Positions 6,792-13,207 of a stretch of DNA of 64,000 bases are shown one piece after another. The position numbers were made by a program, and so were the translations under genes. The first letter of the stretch is position 1, and each line of letters opens with the position of its first letter. Source of the stretch: a virus; the IMG/VR virus record IMGVR_UViG_3300020020_000026, positions 18,287-82,286 of that record; one strand, written 5' to 3'. The notes below the pieces were generated by a model. That model searched no databases and was not told where the DNA came from. It was given only the letters and a program-made list of their open reading frames with translations.

Positions 6792-7267
6792 AGCACGTTG
6801 CGGACGACGGCGGTCGAAAGGCCGCCGGGTTCAAGGGCACGACCGGCGACTGCGTGGCTCGCTCCATCGCAATCGCCGCGCAGCGATCCTACAGCGAAGT
6901 CTATGACGAGCTGGCAGCGATCAACGCGCGCATGCCCAAGAGCAAGCGCCGCCGGAAGAAAGGTGCCGTAGGCAAGAAGACTGCCGCCCACGGCATCTAC
7001 ACCAGGAGCAAGCTGTTCAAGGACTACATGATCGGCTTGGGGTTCGCCTGGACGGCGACGATGCAGATCGGCAGCGGATGCAAGGTGCATCTGAAGGCCG
7101 ACGAGCTGCCGCCTGGACGGATCATCGTCGCGCTCAGCAAGCACTACGCTGCCGTGATCGACGGTGAGCTGCACGACACCTACGACTGTTCACGCGGCGA
7201 GACCCGCTGCGTGTACGGCTACTGGAAACAAAAAAAGGCCCCGGACGCGAATCCGGAGCCGATGTAA
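6788..7267 (+). CDS. C39-like cysteine-peptidase-like protein
   Basis: The 159-residue product has TTGDCVARSIAIAA with Cys22, then KHYAAVIDGELHDTYD with His119 and Asp130. This order matches the papain/C39-like Cys-His-Asp fold that I associate with a widespread family of uncharacterised phage and plasmid proteins. A basic insert (KSKRRRKK, residues 51-58) separates the two parts. No transporter or leader-peptide substrate is nearby, so it may be a processing protease, a deamidase-like enzyme or an inactive relative. It is followed by a terminator. Confidence 0.65.
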   Translation: MKHVADDGGRKAAGFKGTTGDCVARSIAIAAQRSYSEVYDELAAINARMPKSKRRRKKGAVGKKTAAHGIYTRSKLFKDYMIGLGFAWTATMQIGSGCKVHLKADELPPGRIIVALSKHYAAVIDGELHDTYDCSRGETRCVYGYWKQKKAPDANPEPM

Positions 7268-7295
7268 GGGGTCGTCAAGCCTCAAGCCTAACTCA

Positions 7296-7330
7296 GCCCC
7301 GCACCCAGTTGCAAGGTGCGGGGCCTTCTC
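7296..7330 (+). terminator. probable terminator
   Basis: GCCCCGCACC (7296-7305) pairs perfectly with GGTGCGGGGC (7315-7324) and is followed by CTTCTC. The T tract is weak, but the stem is strong and lies 29 nt past a stop codon. Confidence 0.6.
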
Positions 7331-7384
7331 ATGACCGCCGCCTGATTGGGGTCAGCACGGCCTAGCCATGATGCCTATCGCGGC

Positions 7385-7447
7385 GGGTTGGTCGGGTTGG
7401 GGTTCGGGTTCGGATTGGGGTTCGGGCTTGGATTCGGGTTCGGGTTG
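7385..7447. repeat. imperfect TTCGGG/TTGGGG tandem tract
   Basis: About ten hexamer-like units (GGTTGG, GGTTCG, GGATTGG variants) lie in the 460-bp gene-free stretch 7268-7728. In the minus strand one frame reads as Asn-Pro repeats and ends at a stop at 7375-7377, but it has no credible start. Other frames give Gly-Phe or Pro-Glu repeats. The rest of 7331-7660 shows no gene I can support. Confidence 0.6.
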
Positions 7448-7662
7448 CCCGGATCGCCAGGCCTTTGCGCATTGCCCATGGGCTTCGTCCTGTTCTGGTT
7501 GTGGGGTGACCAGGACAAACTCCCCAGCCAGACACCCGTTCCCAGGCCAGCGCCGCCCCATGGTGCGCTGCAGCGGACCCCTGGCTAGGGTCATACCGGC
7601 CTACCCAGAAAAACGCGCCAGCGGCCCTCTCCCAGGCCCCAACTATTTTCAATAAATCGGCA

Positions 7663-7700
7663 TACGTCCTATTGACGTATAGGCTGTTATGCCCTATCTC
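7663..7700 (+). promoter_or_regulatory. promoter/operator module, site 2
   Basis: TACGTC-N5-GACGTA and TAGG-N9-CCTA are both perfect. The -35 is TTGACG at 7672-7677, the spacer 17 bp, the -10 TATCTC at 7695-7700. The leader TCTGGTGTCAGGAGAGAGGAG leads to ATG 7729, 28 bp past the -10. Confidence 0.8.
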
Positions 7701-7728
7701 TCTGGTGTCAGGAGAGAGGAGAAGGGAA

Positions 7729-7863
7729 ATGGCCCGCTACGAAGAAATCCGCGCTGAGCTGGGACGGCTCTACGTTCTCGCGCTCGCCGCCGCCGGGTAT
7801 GAGGCCCGGATCGCCAGACTGGAGGCGGAGGCCGCAGTCATTCTTCACCTGGAGGGAATTTGA
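7729..7863 (+). CDS. 44-aa helical peptide
   Basis: ATG 7729 is chosen because it follows GAGGAGAAGGG; an upstream in-frame start would overlap the promoter. The peptide MARYEEIRAELGRLYVLALA forms a long helix or short coiled coil with Ala/Glu/Leu heptads. It is the first gene of the cassette behind site 2. Function unknown. Confidence 0.6.
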   Translation: MARYEEIRAELGRLYVLALAAAGYEARIARLEAEAAVILHLEGI

Positions 7864-7864
7864 G

Positions 7865-8056
7865 ATGCACAAGAAGATCATGGCCGCCCACAGCGCCGGT
7901 TGGTTTGACGGTGCGGGTGGCAAGCCGATGGCCGCCAGCAAAGTCCCAGGATTCGCTGCCTGCGTCGCCGCCTACACGGCGGGCTGGGCCAAGGGCTGGC
8001 TCGATATGGCCAAGTACAAGGCCTTCACCGCGACGCTCGCCCCGAAGGGAGCCTGA
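7865..8056 (+). CDS. 63-aa hypothetical protein
   Basis: The ATG at 7865 lies one base after the previous stop, with GGAGG 9 nt upstream. The sequence has two related segments, AAHSAGWFDGAGGKPMAA and AAYTAGWAKGWLDMAK, which look like an internal repeat. It is Ala/Gly/Lys-rich and probably soluble. No family is recognised. Confidence 0.6.
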   Translation: MHKKIMAAHSAGWFDGAGGKPMAASKVPGFAACVAAYTAGWAKGWLDMAKYKAFTATLAPKGA

Positions 8057-8057
8057 C

Positions 8058-8252
8058 GTGAGAGCCCTCGAAAAAATCCTCGCCAGCGATCTGCCGGTCG
8101 CGCGCAAGATTTCAAAGCTGCAAATCCTGGCGCTCCGCGCCTTTCCAAGCAGCCCGTTCCAGAAGGCAGTGATCGCCGCCTACCAGGAGCTGGAAAGGTC
8201 AAACGTGCCGGGTCGGTCGGAGGGAGGCTCAGTTTACCGCCCGGCACGCTGA
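8058..8252 (+). CDS. 64-aa hypothetical protein
   Basis: It starts at GTG 8058, one base after the preceding stop, with AAGGGAG upstream. The product is helical and basic (RALEKILASDLPVARKISKL, then FQKAVIAAYQELERS). No motif is recognised. It is the last gene of the site-2 cassette. Confidence 0.55.
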   Translation: MRALEKILASDLPVARKISKLQILALRAFPSSPFQKAVIAAYQELERSNVPGRSEGGSVYRPAR

Positions 8253-8300
8253 CGGCAGAGGAAGAGGAGACTACCCCTGCAATGAAATATTTCGTGATCG

Positions 8301-8338
8301 TAGGCCCCATTGCCCTATACGTCCCCAGGACGTATATC
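8301..8338 (+). promoter_or_regulatory. promoter/operator module, inverted copy
   Basis: TAGG-N9-CCTA (8301-8317) comes first and the perfect dyad TATACGTCC-CCA-GGACGTATA (8316-8336) second. This is the reverse order of all other copies, so the module is inverted. In the plus direction it still gives TTGCCC (8310-8315), 17 bp, TATATC (8333-8338), and its leader is nearly identical to that of site 2. Confidence 0.7.
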
Positions 8339-8365
8339 TCTGGTGTCAGGAAAGAGGAGAGAGAA

Positions 8366-8626
8366 ATGGCGAAGAAGGAAAAAGGCTGGACCGTCTATCA
8401 CGCCGGTTCGACTATGTGGGTCAAGGACTACGCGGTGAAGTCTGCCGCCGAGAAGTACGCGGCCAAGATGGGCGCGGGGTACGCGGTCACGGACGCGGTC
8501 ACCTACGCCTTCAAGGTCGTCCACATGGTCGAGAAGACCAACATGATGTCCGGAGGCAAGTACATGGAGGCCTCCAACACCCCTGGCTACATGAGCCCCG
8601 CCTCCGAAGCCTACTGGAGCATGTGA
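8366..8626 (+). CDS. hypothetical protein
   Basis: The 86-residue product starts at ATG 8366 after GAGGAGAGAGAA. An in-frame ATG at 8282 lies upstream of the promoter and is rejected. It has a basic start (MAKKEKGWTVYHAG), a helix SAAEKYAAKMGAGYAV, and a Met/Ser-rich C-terminus. It overlaps the next gene by one base. Confidence 0.65.
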   Translation: MAKKEKGWTVYHAGSTMWVKDYAVKSAAEKYAAKMGAGYAVTDAVTYAFKVVHMVEKTNMMSGGKYMEASNTPGYMSPASEAYWSM

Positions 8627-8811
8627 TGGCAAAGAAGGAAAAAATCGACGCGGTCGCGCTGGAGAGCGCGGCCATCGCGGCCGGTGTCTCGGAGGAGTGG
8701 CTGGGCATGTGGCGTCGCGGCGGACTGAGCAACGAGGCTCTCGCCACTCTGACATACGGCAGCAAGGCAATCCAAGCTGCCATCGATCTCAGCCACGTCA
8801 GGAGCAAGTGA
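8626..8811 (+). CDS. 61-aa protein, HTH-like helices
   Basis: It starts at the ATG of TGATG (MAKKEKIDAVALESAAIAAG). The segment VALESAAIAAGVSEEWLGMWRRGGLS resembles a short helix-turn-helix, though it is too divergent for a firm call. It is coupled on both sides. Confidence 0.6.
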   Translation: MAKKEKIDAVALESAAIAAGVSEEWLGMWRRGGLSNEALATLTYGSKAIQAAIDLSHVRSK

Positions 8812-9062
8812 TGGATACCTACCAGGAGAAAGTGAACCGCTGGCGGATCATCCGCCACGAAGAGCTGCCCGAAGAACACAAGGCCGCGTACCGGCTGGAA
8901 GGGATCGATCCGGACGACAACTGGTCGCTGATCTGGTCGTTCGAAACCGAAGAGGCCGCGATCAAGTGCCTCGCCGACTGCAACGAGACAAAGGCGAAGT
9001 GGCAGACCTACCGCCTGGTCGATGGTGGCAAGGCGGAATTCATCGAAAGGGGAATCTGGTGA
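8811..9062 (+). CDS. hypothetical protein
   Basis: The 83-residue product starts at the shared base of TGATGG after AGGAG. It has an acidic linker (EELPEEHKAAYRLEG), a W-x-L-I-W strand and a helix ETEEAAIKCLADCNE, ending in two strands. This fits small phage alpha/beta proteins that I cannot name. It overlaps the following GTG start. Confidence 0.65.
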   Translation: MDTYQEKVNRWRIIRHEELPEEHKAAYRLEGIDPDDNWSLIWSFETEEAAIKCLADCNETKAKWQTYRLVDGGKAEFIERGIW

Positions 9063-9280
9063 GATCGAAGCTCTACGCCACCTACGGCTTCTACAAAGTC
9101 TGGCAGCGCCCGCTCAACAAGGGCAAGGGCTTCCGCTTCGAGGTCCGCAAAGGCAACAGCGTCCTCGGAAGTTTCATGAGCCTGCTCACCGCGATGGAGG
9201 ACGCAAAGGCCCGCATGAACGCCTTCTGGGACGAGCAGGCCCGCGTCTACAACGAGCTGAAAGCGAAGGGAGAACTCTAG
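9059..9280 (+). CDS. hypothetical protein, last gene of left block
   Basis: The 73-residue product starts at GTG 9059 after AAGGGGAAT. It has a strand-strand-helix pattern (LYATYGFYKVWQRPL, FRFEVRKGNSVLG, then a long helix from LLTAMEDAKARMNAF). Its stop TAG overlaps the stop of the minus-strand gene in the tetramer CTAG (9277-9280), so the two transcription units collide there with no terminator visible. Confidence 0.65.
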   Translation: MRSKLYATYGFYKVWQRPLNKGKGFRFEVRKGNSVLGSFMSLLTAMEDAKARMNAFWDEQARVYNELKAKGEL

Positions 9281-9624
9281 CCCACTGGCGGCTTTTTCAC
9301 GGGGGTGCCAGGAGCGGGGACGGGAGCGTCGGGGAAGGCTAGAGCGAGGGGAGCGGCGGGAATAGCGGTGGGGATGCCGCGCTTGGCGGATTCATCGGTA
9401 CTGCTCTCTTTCACGGTCGTGCAATTCCAGCCGTGTATCCTGCACCATGCGCCCATCGGCGGAGCCGTGAGGTCGTTGCCAGCGTAGTCGGGATGGGGCC
9501 GCGCTTCATATTCGCACGGCGGCAGATTCAGCGTATGACCCACGTCCCGCTTGTCTTCGTCCTCTTCGGTCCTGGGCTTGGCCACCTTCCTGGTGGACGG
9601 CCGGGCGAATTGTCTAGGGTCCAT
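9277..9624 (-). CDS. Pro-rich hypothetical protein, end of late operon
   Basis: The 115-residue product starts at ATG 9624 behind AAAAGGAGAGGG; the longer upstream frame is rejected. The middle has GAWCRIHGWNCT with two Cys, and the C-terminal 40 residues are a Pro/Ala-rich tail. It is the last gene of the 40-kb minus-strand operon. No family is recognised. Confidence 0.65.
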   Translation of the reverse strand: MDPRQFARPSTRKVAKPRTEEDEDKRDVGHTLNLPPCEYEARPHPDYAGNDLTAPPMGAWCRIHGWNCTTVKESSTDESAKRGIPTAIPAAPLALAFPDAPVPAPGTPVKKPPVG

Positions 9625-9829
9625 GTCCCTCTCCTTTTGATGCAGCGGCAATCTTTGCCAGCCCGTCCTCGACAGCTTGCTCGATTTTACCGATAGGACA
9701 AAGTTGCGGCCCAAACGTCGGCGGCACGTCGAACCAGTGGTGCGTATTGCACTGGAAGCACTTCCGCGCCGAGCCACTCGCAGACATCGGATTGTTCGAC
9801 ACGAAGAACTCAACGATCTCGCACTTCAT
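9614..9829 (-). CDS. small Cys-containing protein
   Basis: The 71-residue product begins MKCEIVEFFVSNNPM. A possible zinc site is CFQC-x15-C. ATG 9829 follows TAGGTGA by a few nt and is preferred over GTG 9835. It overlaps the last gene by 11 nt. It lies downstream of the putative holin gene but shows no membrane segment. Confidence 0.6.
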   Translation of the reverse strand: MKCEIVEFFVSNNPMSASGSARKCFQCNTHHWFDVPPTFGPQLCPIGKIEQAVEDGLAKIAAASKGEGHGP

Positions 9830-9892
9830 GGTCACCTACGTTCCGGCCGCATGATATCCGGCGTCGGCCTCAGTCTCAAATTGTAGTCTTCG

Positions 9893-10138
9893 TCACGTAC
9901 TGATGACTCCGCTGGCCGCGACGACCCGAAAGGGAAGCGGCATGCCGAGAAGCAGCGCGACGATCATGTATAGCGCGATCAGCGCCACGATGACCATGAA
10001 CACCTTCTGGATTTGATCCGGGATCGGAAAGCCGAGCCAGTTCATCAGCCAGAGGACGATCAGGCCGATCAGGACCAGGATCGCGACCGCGATTGCGATG
10101 TTGATGATGCCTAGAAGGACTGCGCCAAGCGAACCCAT
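9893..10138 (-). CDS. two-span membrane protein, holin candidate
   Basis: The 81-residue product has two strongly hydrophobic segments (about residues 9-36 and 46-66) joined by GFPIPDQIQK, with SD GGAGAGG. The short length, two spans and a position directly behind the amidase and lysozyme genes fit a class II holin. It also resembles small two-span bacterial membrane proteins of unknown role. The holin call rests on topology and context only. Confidence 0.65.
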   Translation of the reverse strand: MGSLGAVLLGIINIAIAVAILVLIGLIVLWLMNWLGFPIPDQIQKVFMVIVALIALYMIVALLLGMPLPFRVVAASGVIST

Positions 10139-10150
10139 GGGCCTCTCCTA

Positions 10151-10783
10151 TTATGTGACCTGAACACCGTTGACGGTGATGATAACGTCCCCCTCGACCT
10201 CTATGTCGATGCGCGGGACGACTGCGGTTACCGGCGGCGGCTCGACCTCTTCGCCGTCAAGCGTGCCGCCCAGCTCGTTCGCCAGCGCCTCGCAGATGTC
10301 ATCGAAATTGTCCAGGTACAGCTCCGCATCGGTTTCGGAGTCCACGAAGCAGACCTCCAGCAATACACAGGGCATCTCTGTGTTATTCAGCACGTAGAGG
10401 TCGGTCCGTTTTTTGGGGCCGCGATCCAGGAGCGAACCGGCCTCGGCGATTGCCGCCGACAGCCGCGCCGCCAGCGAGGACTGCGTGACGTAGAGAACCT
10501 CGCAGCCCCTGGGCGCGTCGGTCTGTTCGAAGGCATTGAAGTGGACCGAAATATCCAATTCCCGCGTCGCGTCGTTATGGGCGTCGGTTATGCGTTCCAA
10601 ATTCTCCGACTGGCTGACGGAGACGTTGTCATGAAACACAAAAACCTCAACGCCGCGCTTCTTCAGCTCGTCCGCCAGGCGGTCGGTGACCTTGCGGGCC
10701 TCGTCCACCTCGTCAAGGATGCCGTGCGCGCCGCGAACCTTGAGGCCGTGGCCTGACGAGATAAAAATCGATTTATAGGTCAT
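10151..10783 (-). CDS. N-acetylmuramoyl-L-alanine amidase
   Basis: The 210-residue product belongs to the zinc Amidase_3 family, which cuts the bond between MurNAc and L-Ala of peptidoglycan. Likely zinc ligands are His12 (SSGHG), Glu25 (or Glu28) and His81 (DISVHFNA); the catalytic Glu is Glu143 (LLEVCFVD). The C-terminal 45 residues form a short beta-rich extension (DIEVEGDVIITVNGVQV). There is no signal peptide, so access to the wall would need a holin. It overlaps the GH24 gene upstream by 11 nt, giving the phage two different lytic activities. Confidence 0.88.
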   Translation of the reverse strand: MTYKSIFISSGHGLKVRGAHGILDEVDEARKVTDRLADELKKRGVEVFVFHDNVSVSQSENLERITDAHNDATRELDISVHFNAFEQTDAPRGCEVLYVTQSSLAARLSAAIAEAGSLLDRGPKKRTDLYVLNNTEMPCVLLEVCFVDSETDAELYLDNFDDICEALANELGGTLDGEEVEPPPVTAVVPRIDIEVEGDVIITVNGVQVT

Positions 10784-11339
10784 CGTTAACCTCCACCTTC
10801 TGCGGCATCGGGTCGGGCAGCGGCACGATCACCTTGTCCGGTTTACCGTCGTAGTCCTCGTCCGCGATGTTCTGGAAGAGCAGCGCCTCGCTCGCGCGCC
10901 TGCGCACAAGCCCGGCGAGAACTTTGCCGCCGCCCTTATTCCATTTGTGGAATTCCAGCGCCGCGCCATCGAAGTTCTTCGCGTTGACCTTCTTGAGCAG
11001 GGTCGAGCCAGCCAAGGCACCGGACCCGCAATTGTATGCGAAGCTCACCAGGGCATCGAACTGCCATTGCGCCAGCTTCACCTTGACCAGGCGCTTCACG
11101 TCGGCCTCGAAGACGCGCATGTCCAGGCGAAAGGCTGCGTCGCATTGCGCCATCGACCACACCGTGCCGCTGGCGATCCGGTGACCGTTCTCACTCGTCG
11201 TGCCCCATCCGATGGTCATGACGCCAGCGGGACATTTGTACGCCGCGTAGCGATCCGGCCCGCACTTCTTCATGCAGTTTTCGAAATGCTTCACCAGATT
11301 CGCGCCAGCGCGCGACAGCGACAGACTTTCGTTTGGCAT
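10773..11339 (-). CDS. GH24 lysozyme (endolysin)
   Basis: The 188-residue product has the GH24 (T4 lysozyme/RrrD-type) layout: GANLVKHFEN with catalytic Glu20, MTIGWGTT around residues 41-48, AQWQFDALVSFAYNCG and a C-terminal GLVRRRASEALLF. It hydrolyses the glycan strand between MurNAc and GlcNAc. There is no SAR or signal anchor at the N-terminus, so release needs a holin. The last 25 residues are a Pro/Asp-rich tail. It lies between a single-span membrane protein gene and the amidase gene. Confidence 0.9.
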   Translation of the reverse strand: MPNESLSLSRAGANLVKHFENCMKKCGPDRYAAYKCPAGVMTIGWGTTSENGHRIASGTVWSMAQCDAAFRLDMRVFEADVKRLVKVKLAQWQFDALVSFAYNCGSGALAGSTLLKKVNAKNFDGAALEFHKWNKGGGKVLAGLVRRRASEALLFQNIADEDYDGKPDKVIVPLPDPMPQKVEVNDDL

Positions 11340-11343
11340 CTGG

Positions 11344-11577
11344 TTATCTCTGCGCCGGGGCCGGGACGATGCACTGGCTCAACAGCTTCTGCACCTCGGC
11401 CTGCATCTGCACGAACAGCTTCACATTGTCCTGGCGCTGCGAATTGAACATGGACGACTGGTAGTACAGCAACCCGATCAGCGAGAAGCTGACGACGATC
11501 AACGCCAGCACCAACGGCATGCCCTTCATCGCGTCGAGAAAACTCAACGCGGCCTGGCCTCCTGGGATGTTGCTCAT
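11344..11577 (-). CDS. single-span membrane protein of lysis cassette
   Basis: The 77-residue product has one hydrophobic helix (about residues 21-40, MPLVLALIVVSFSLIGLLYY) and a Gln-rich periplasmic or cytoplasmic helix after it. It lies 4 nt upstream of the lysozyme gene and overlaps the preceding gene by 4 nt. It may be a holin, antiholin or i-spanin-like protein; the sequence does not decide. Confidence 0.65.
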   Translation of the reverse strand: MSNIPGGQAALSFLDAMKGMPLVLALIVVSFSLIGLLYYQSSMFNSQRQDNVKLFVQMQAEVQKLLSQCIVPAPAQR

Positions 11578-11861
11578 GGCGGTGGCTTCCCTAGGTCGCG
11601 GGTTAAGAGGGTAACGATGCGTTCGATTGAGGTTTCATTCTTTTTGATGCTCTGCTCCAGCACCGTGATTCGGTTTTGCATTTCCTGCATTCTGGCCACC
11701 GTATATTCGGCACCGCGATGTTCCATGATGTAGACTCGCGTTTCTAAACGCACCGAATATGCGAGGATCGCTGCGGCGGCTGTACCCAGCGCGACCGCCT
11801 GCGCAATGAGGAAAATAGCCAAGGCCTGGTTCTGGTGAAACCAGCTCTTGAACTCTGTCAT
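11574..11861 (-). CDS. membrane-anchored coiled-coil protein
   Basis: The 95-residue product has one hydrophobic helix (about residues 13-37, ALAIFLIAQAVALGTAAAAI) followed by a coiled coil (TVARMQEMQNRITVLEQSIKKN). N-anchor plus periplasmic coiled coil is the i-spanin (Rz) layout, but no embedded Rz1 lipoprotein frame was found. A role as spanin or holin partner is inferred from position. The start is in an ATGA overlap with the Pro-rich frame upstream. Confidence 0.65.
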   Translation of the reverse strand: MTEFKSWFHQNQALAIFLIAQAVALGTAAAAILAYSVRLETRVYIMEHRGAEYTVARMQEMQNRITVLEQSIKKNETSIERIVTLLTRDLGKPPP

Positions 11862-11983
11862 GCGGGCGGAGGAGCTAGCCCGTCCTCACTGTCACCCTTT
11901 TCGGGGAACGGTGGGGGTGGCACGACCGGCGGCTTTGGTGGCGCGGGGATCGGCGGCGTTGGCTCTTGTGGCTCGTTCTGCAT
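11858..11983 (-). CDS. 41-aa Pro-rich peptide, overlaps another frame
   Basis: The frame begins MQNEPQEPTPPIPAPPKPP and continues Pro-rich to APPPA. The start at 11983 has a weak SD, but its stop forms a clean ATGA with the next gene, which supports translation. It overlaps by 92 nt the different-frame gene 11892-12083. Pro-rich peptides of this kind occur as linkers or o-spanin tails, but no lipobox is present. Confidence 0.45.
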   Translation of the reverse strand: MQNEPQEPTPPIPAPPKPPVVPPPPFPEKGDSEDGLAPPPA

Positions 11984-12083
11984 GGTACGGCCCTCTCTGC
12001 TGATTAAACGGGGTGCGGGGTATCCAGGCACGCAACGCTGCGGCAATTTTCGCCCGCCGTTCCTCGCAGGAGCGGCAAGCCAT
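11892..12083 (-). CDS. small Cys/Arg-rich lysis-region protein
   Basis: The 63-residue product starts at the ATG of TGATG. Its N-terminus MACRSCEERRAKIAAALRAW is of the MxCxxCExRRxxI type that I know as a frequent small gene next to phage holins. The second half runs through the alternative frame of the Pro-rich peptide and has biased composition, so the true functional part may be the N-terminal 25-30 residues. Confidence 0.55.
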   Translation of the reverse strand: MACRSCEERRAKIAAALRAWIPRTPFNQQRGPYHAERATRANAADPRATKAAGRATPTVPRKG

Positions 12084-12529
12084 CACGGACCGGCGACCGT
12101 CCCAATCAGGACCGCAACGTCTCCGTCTTCTATTGCAATAAGCCTGTTGCCGCCCGGCGGCAGCGTGCCGGGTTCTGGAATCAACTCGTCCAGCGCGGTC
12201 ATGAACTCCGCGTCGCCGCAGCCCAGCACCAGGTTGCCGTGCAGCTCCTGCGCGTTGACTGTACTCTTGCCCTGCCGCAGCAACGATGAGGCCTGCAAGA
12301 TCATGGCCGCCTCGTTAATCTCCAGTCCAAGCTGAATATTGTCGCCGGGGTATGCCGCGATTGTTGGGACGACAGCGCCGTTCTGCTCAAACGTCGTGAT
12401 GCCTTGGGCAATGCCCACATAAGACGAGCCAATCAAATCATACAGCGTCTCCAGGTCGGGAGAGGTGCCGTTATATTCGGTTACGACCATGTTGCCGTGC
12501 GGCGGAACCTGGCTCAGCGTCCCGATCAT
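12083..12529 (-). CDS. hypothetical structural-region protein
   Basis: The 148-residue product begins MIGTLSQVPPHGNMVVTEYN. It is beta-rich and acidic, with a helical stretch NEAAMILQASSLLRQGKS. There are no signals or named domains. It sits between fibre-associated genes and the lysis cassette, overlapping both neighbours by a few bases, so it may be a fibre accessory or assembly factor. Confidence 0.6.
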   Translation of the reverse strand: MIGTLSQVPPHGNMVVTEYNGTSPDLETLYDLIGSSYVGIAQGITTFEQNGAVVPTIAAYPGDNIQLGLEINEAAMILQASSLLRQGKSTVNAQELHGNLVLGCGDAEFMTALDELIPEPGTLPPGGNRLIAIEDGDVAVLIGTVAGP

Positions 12530-12915
12530 GCCTTGTCCTTCAGCCGGGCCATCACCTCCGCGATGATCTCTTCTTTGAACCGCTGCTTTTCCTCTTTCTC
12601 TCTTTGTTGGTTAGCAACCACCGCCTCTTCACTCCTTTTTTTGTTCACTACCGCCTCCGCCTCAAGCCTCTCCTTCTCGACAAGCCAGGCGTCGTAATAG
12701 CTTTGGTACTCCGAGAAATCGTGGATGACCTCGTTCGGCTTGCGGGATATCGCGCCGGTTTCAGCATTGACGTTAGTCAGGAACTCGACTGAGCCGATGG
12801 TGTTGGACCACTGCACAGCGTGCTTGCCCTCGGCAACCAGGGCTGAGCAATCGATCCGACAGGCGAACCCATCGACCAGCATCGTATTGTCCCTAGCGAC
12901 TATTGTGGCGCGCAT
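12526..12915 (-). CDS. fibre-associated protein with C-terminal coiled coil
   Basis: The 129-residue product starts at ATG 12915 behind GGGGAGG. The N-terminal 70 residues (MRATIVARDNTMLVDG, then VQWSNTIGSVEFLTNVNAET) resemble a domain often found beside phage tail fibres. The last 55 residues are a Lys/Glu-rich coiled coil. A fibre-assembly chaperone role is plausible. It overlaps the gene upstream by 23 nt. Confidence 0.65.
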   Translation of the reverse strand: MRATIVARDNTMLVDGFACRIDCSALVAEGKHAVQWSNTIGSVEFLTNVNAETGAISRKPNEVIHDFSEYQSYYDAWLVEKERLEAEAVVNKKRSEEAVVANQQREKEEKQRFKEEIIAEVMARLKDKA

Positions 12916-13207
12916 CGATAAGCCTCCCCTGCTCGCTGGCCAAGTTAACAGCATCCTTCACGCCAGCGACGACACCGTTGCGGAATGTTTCTATGGCCGC
13001 GCCAGCCTGGCGGGTTTGCTGGGCGTTCTCGATCAACAGCATCGGCAACAGCGCGACCGCGCAGCGCCAGTCGTCAATCATTTCTTCGGTCTGTGGGTTC
13101 TTGCCGATGACGCGCGTCCACCATGGGCACTTATGGCAGACCGTCGAGGTATCCACCTTGTGCAACGGGCAGATCGTGCCTTCGTCAGCGTGTGGAATTC
13201 TTACCAT
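12893..13207 (-). CDS. conserved fibre-locus protein with Cys cluster
   Basis: The 104-residue product has CPLHKVDTSTVCHKCPWWTRV and NPQTEEMIDDWRCAVALLPM, a Cys-rich N-terminal pattern that I recall from uncharacterised proteins next to phage tail fibres. The four Cys and His could bind metal. The C-terminal half is helical. It directly follows the S74 fibre gene, so an accessory role in fibre assembly is likely, but this is inference. Confidence 0.65.
   Translation of the reverse strand: MVRIPHADEGTICPLHKVDTSTVCHKCPWWTRVIGKNPQTEEMIDDWRCAVALLPMLLIENAQQTRQAGAAIETFRNGVVAGVKDAVNLASEQGRLIDARHNSR

Noticed and set aside
7385-7447. Telomere-like or CRISPR-like repeat
   Set aside because: Units are short, imperfect and directly adjacent, with no spacers and no sign of a linear end.
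7352-7652. Minus-strand frames with Pro-Glu, Arg-Thr or Asn-Pro repeats
   Set aside because: They depend only on the simple repeat; there is no SD, and all frames are open because of base composition.
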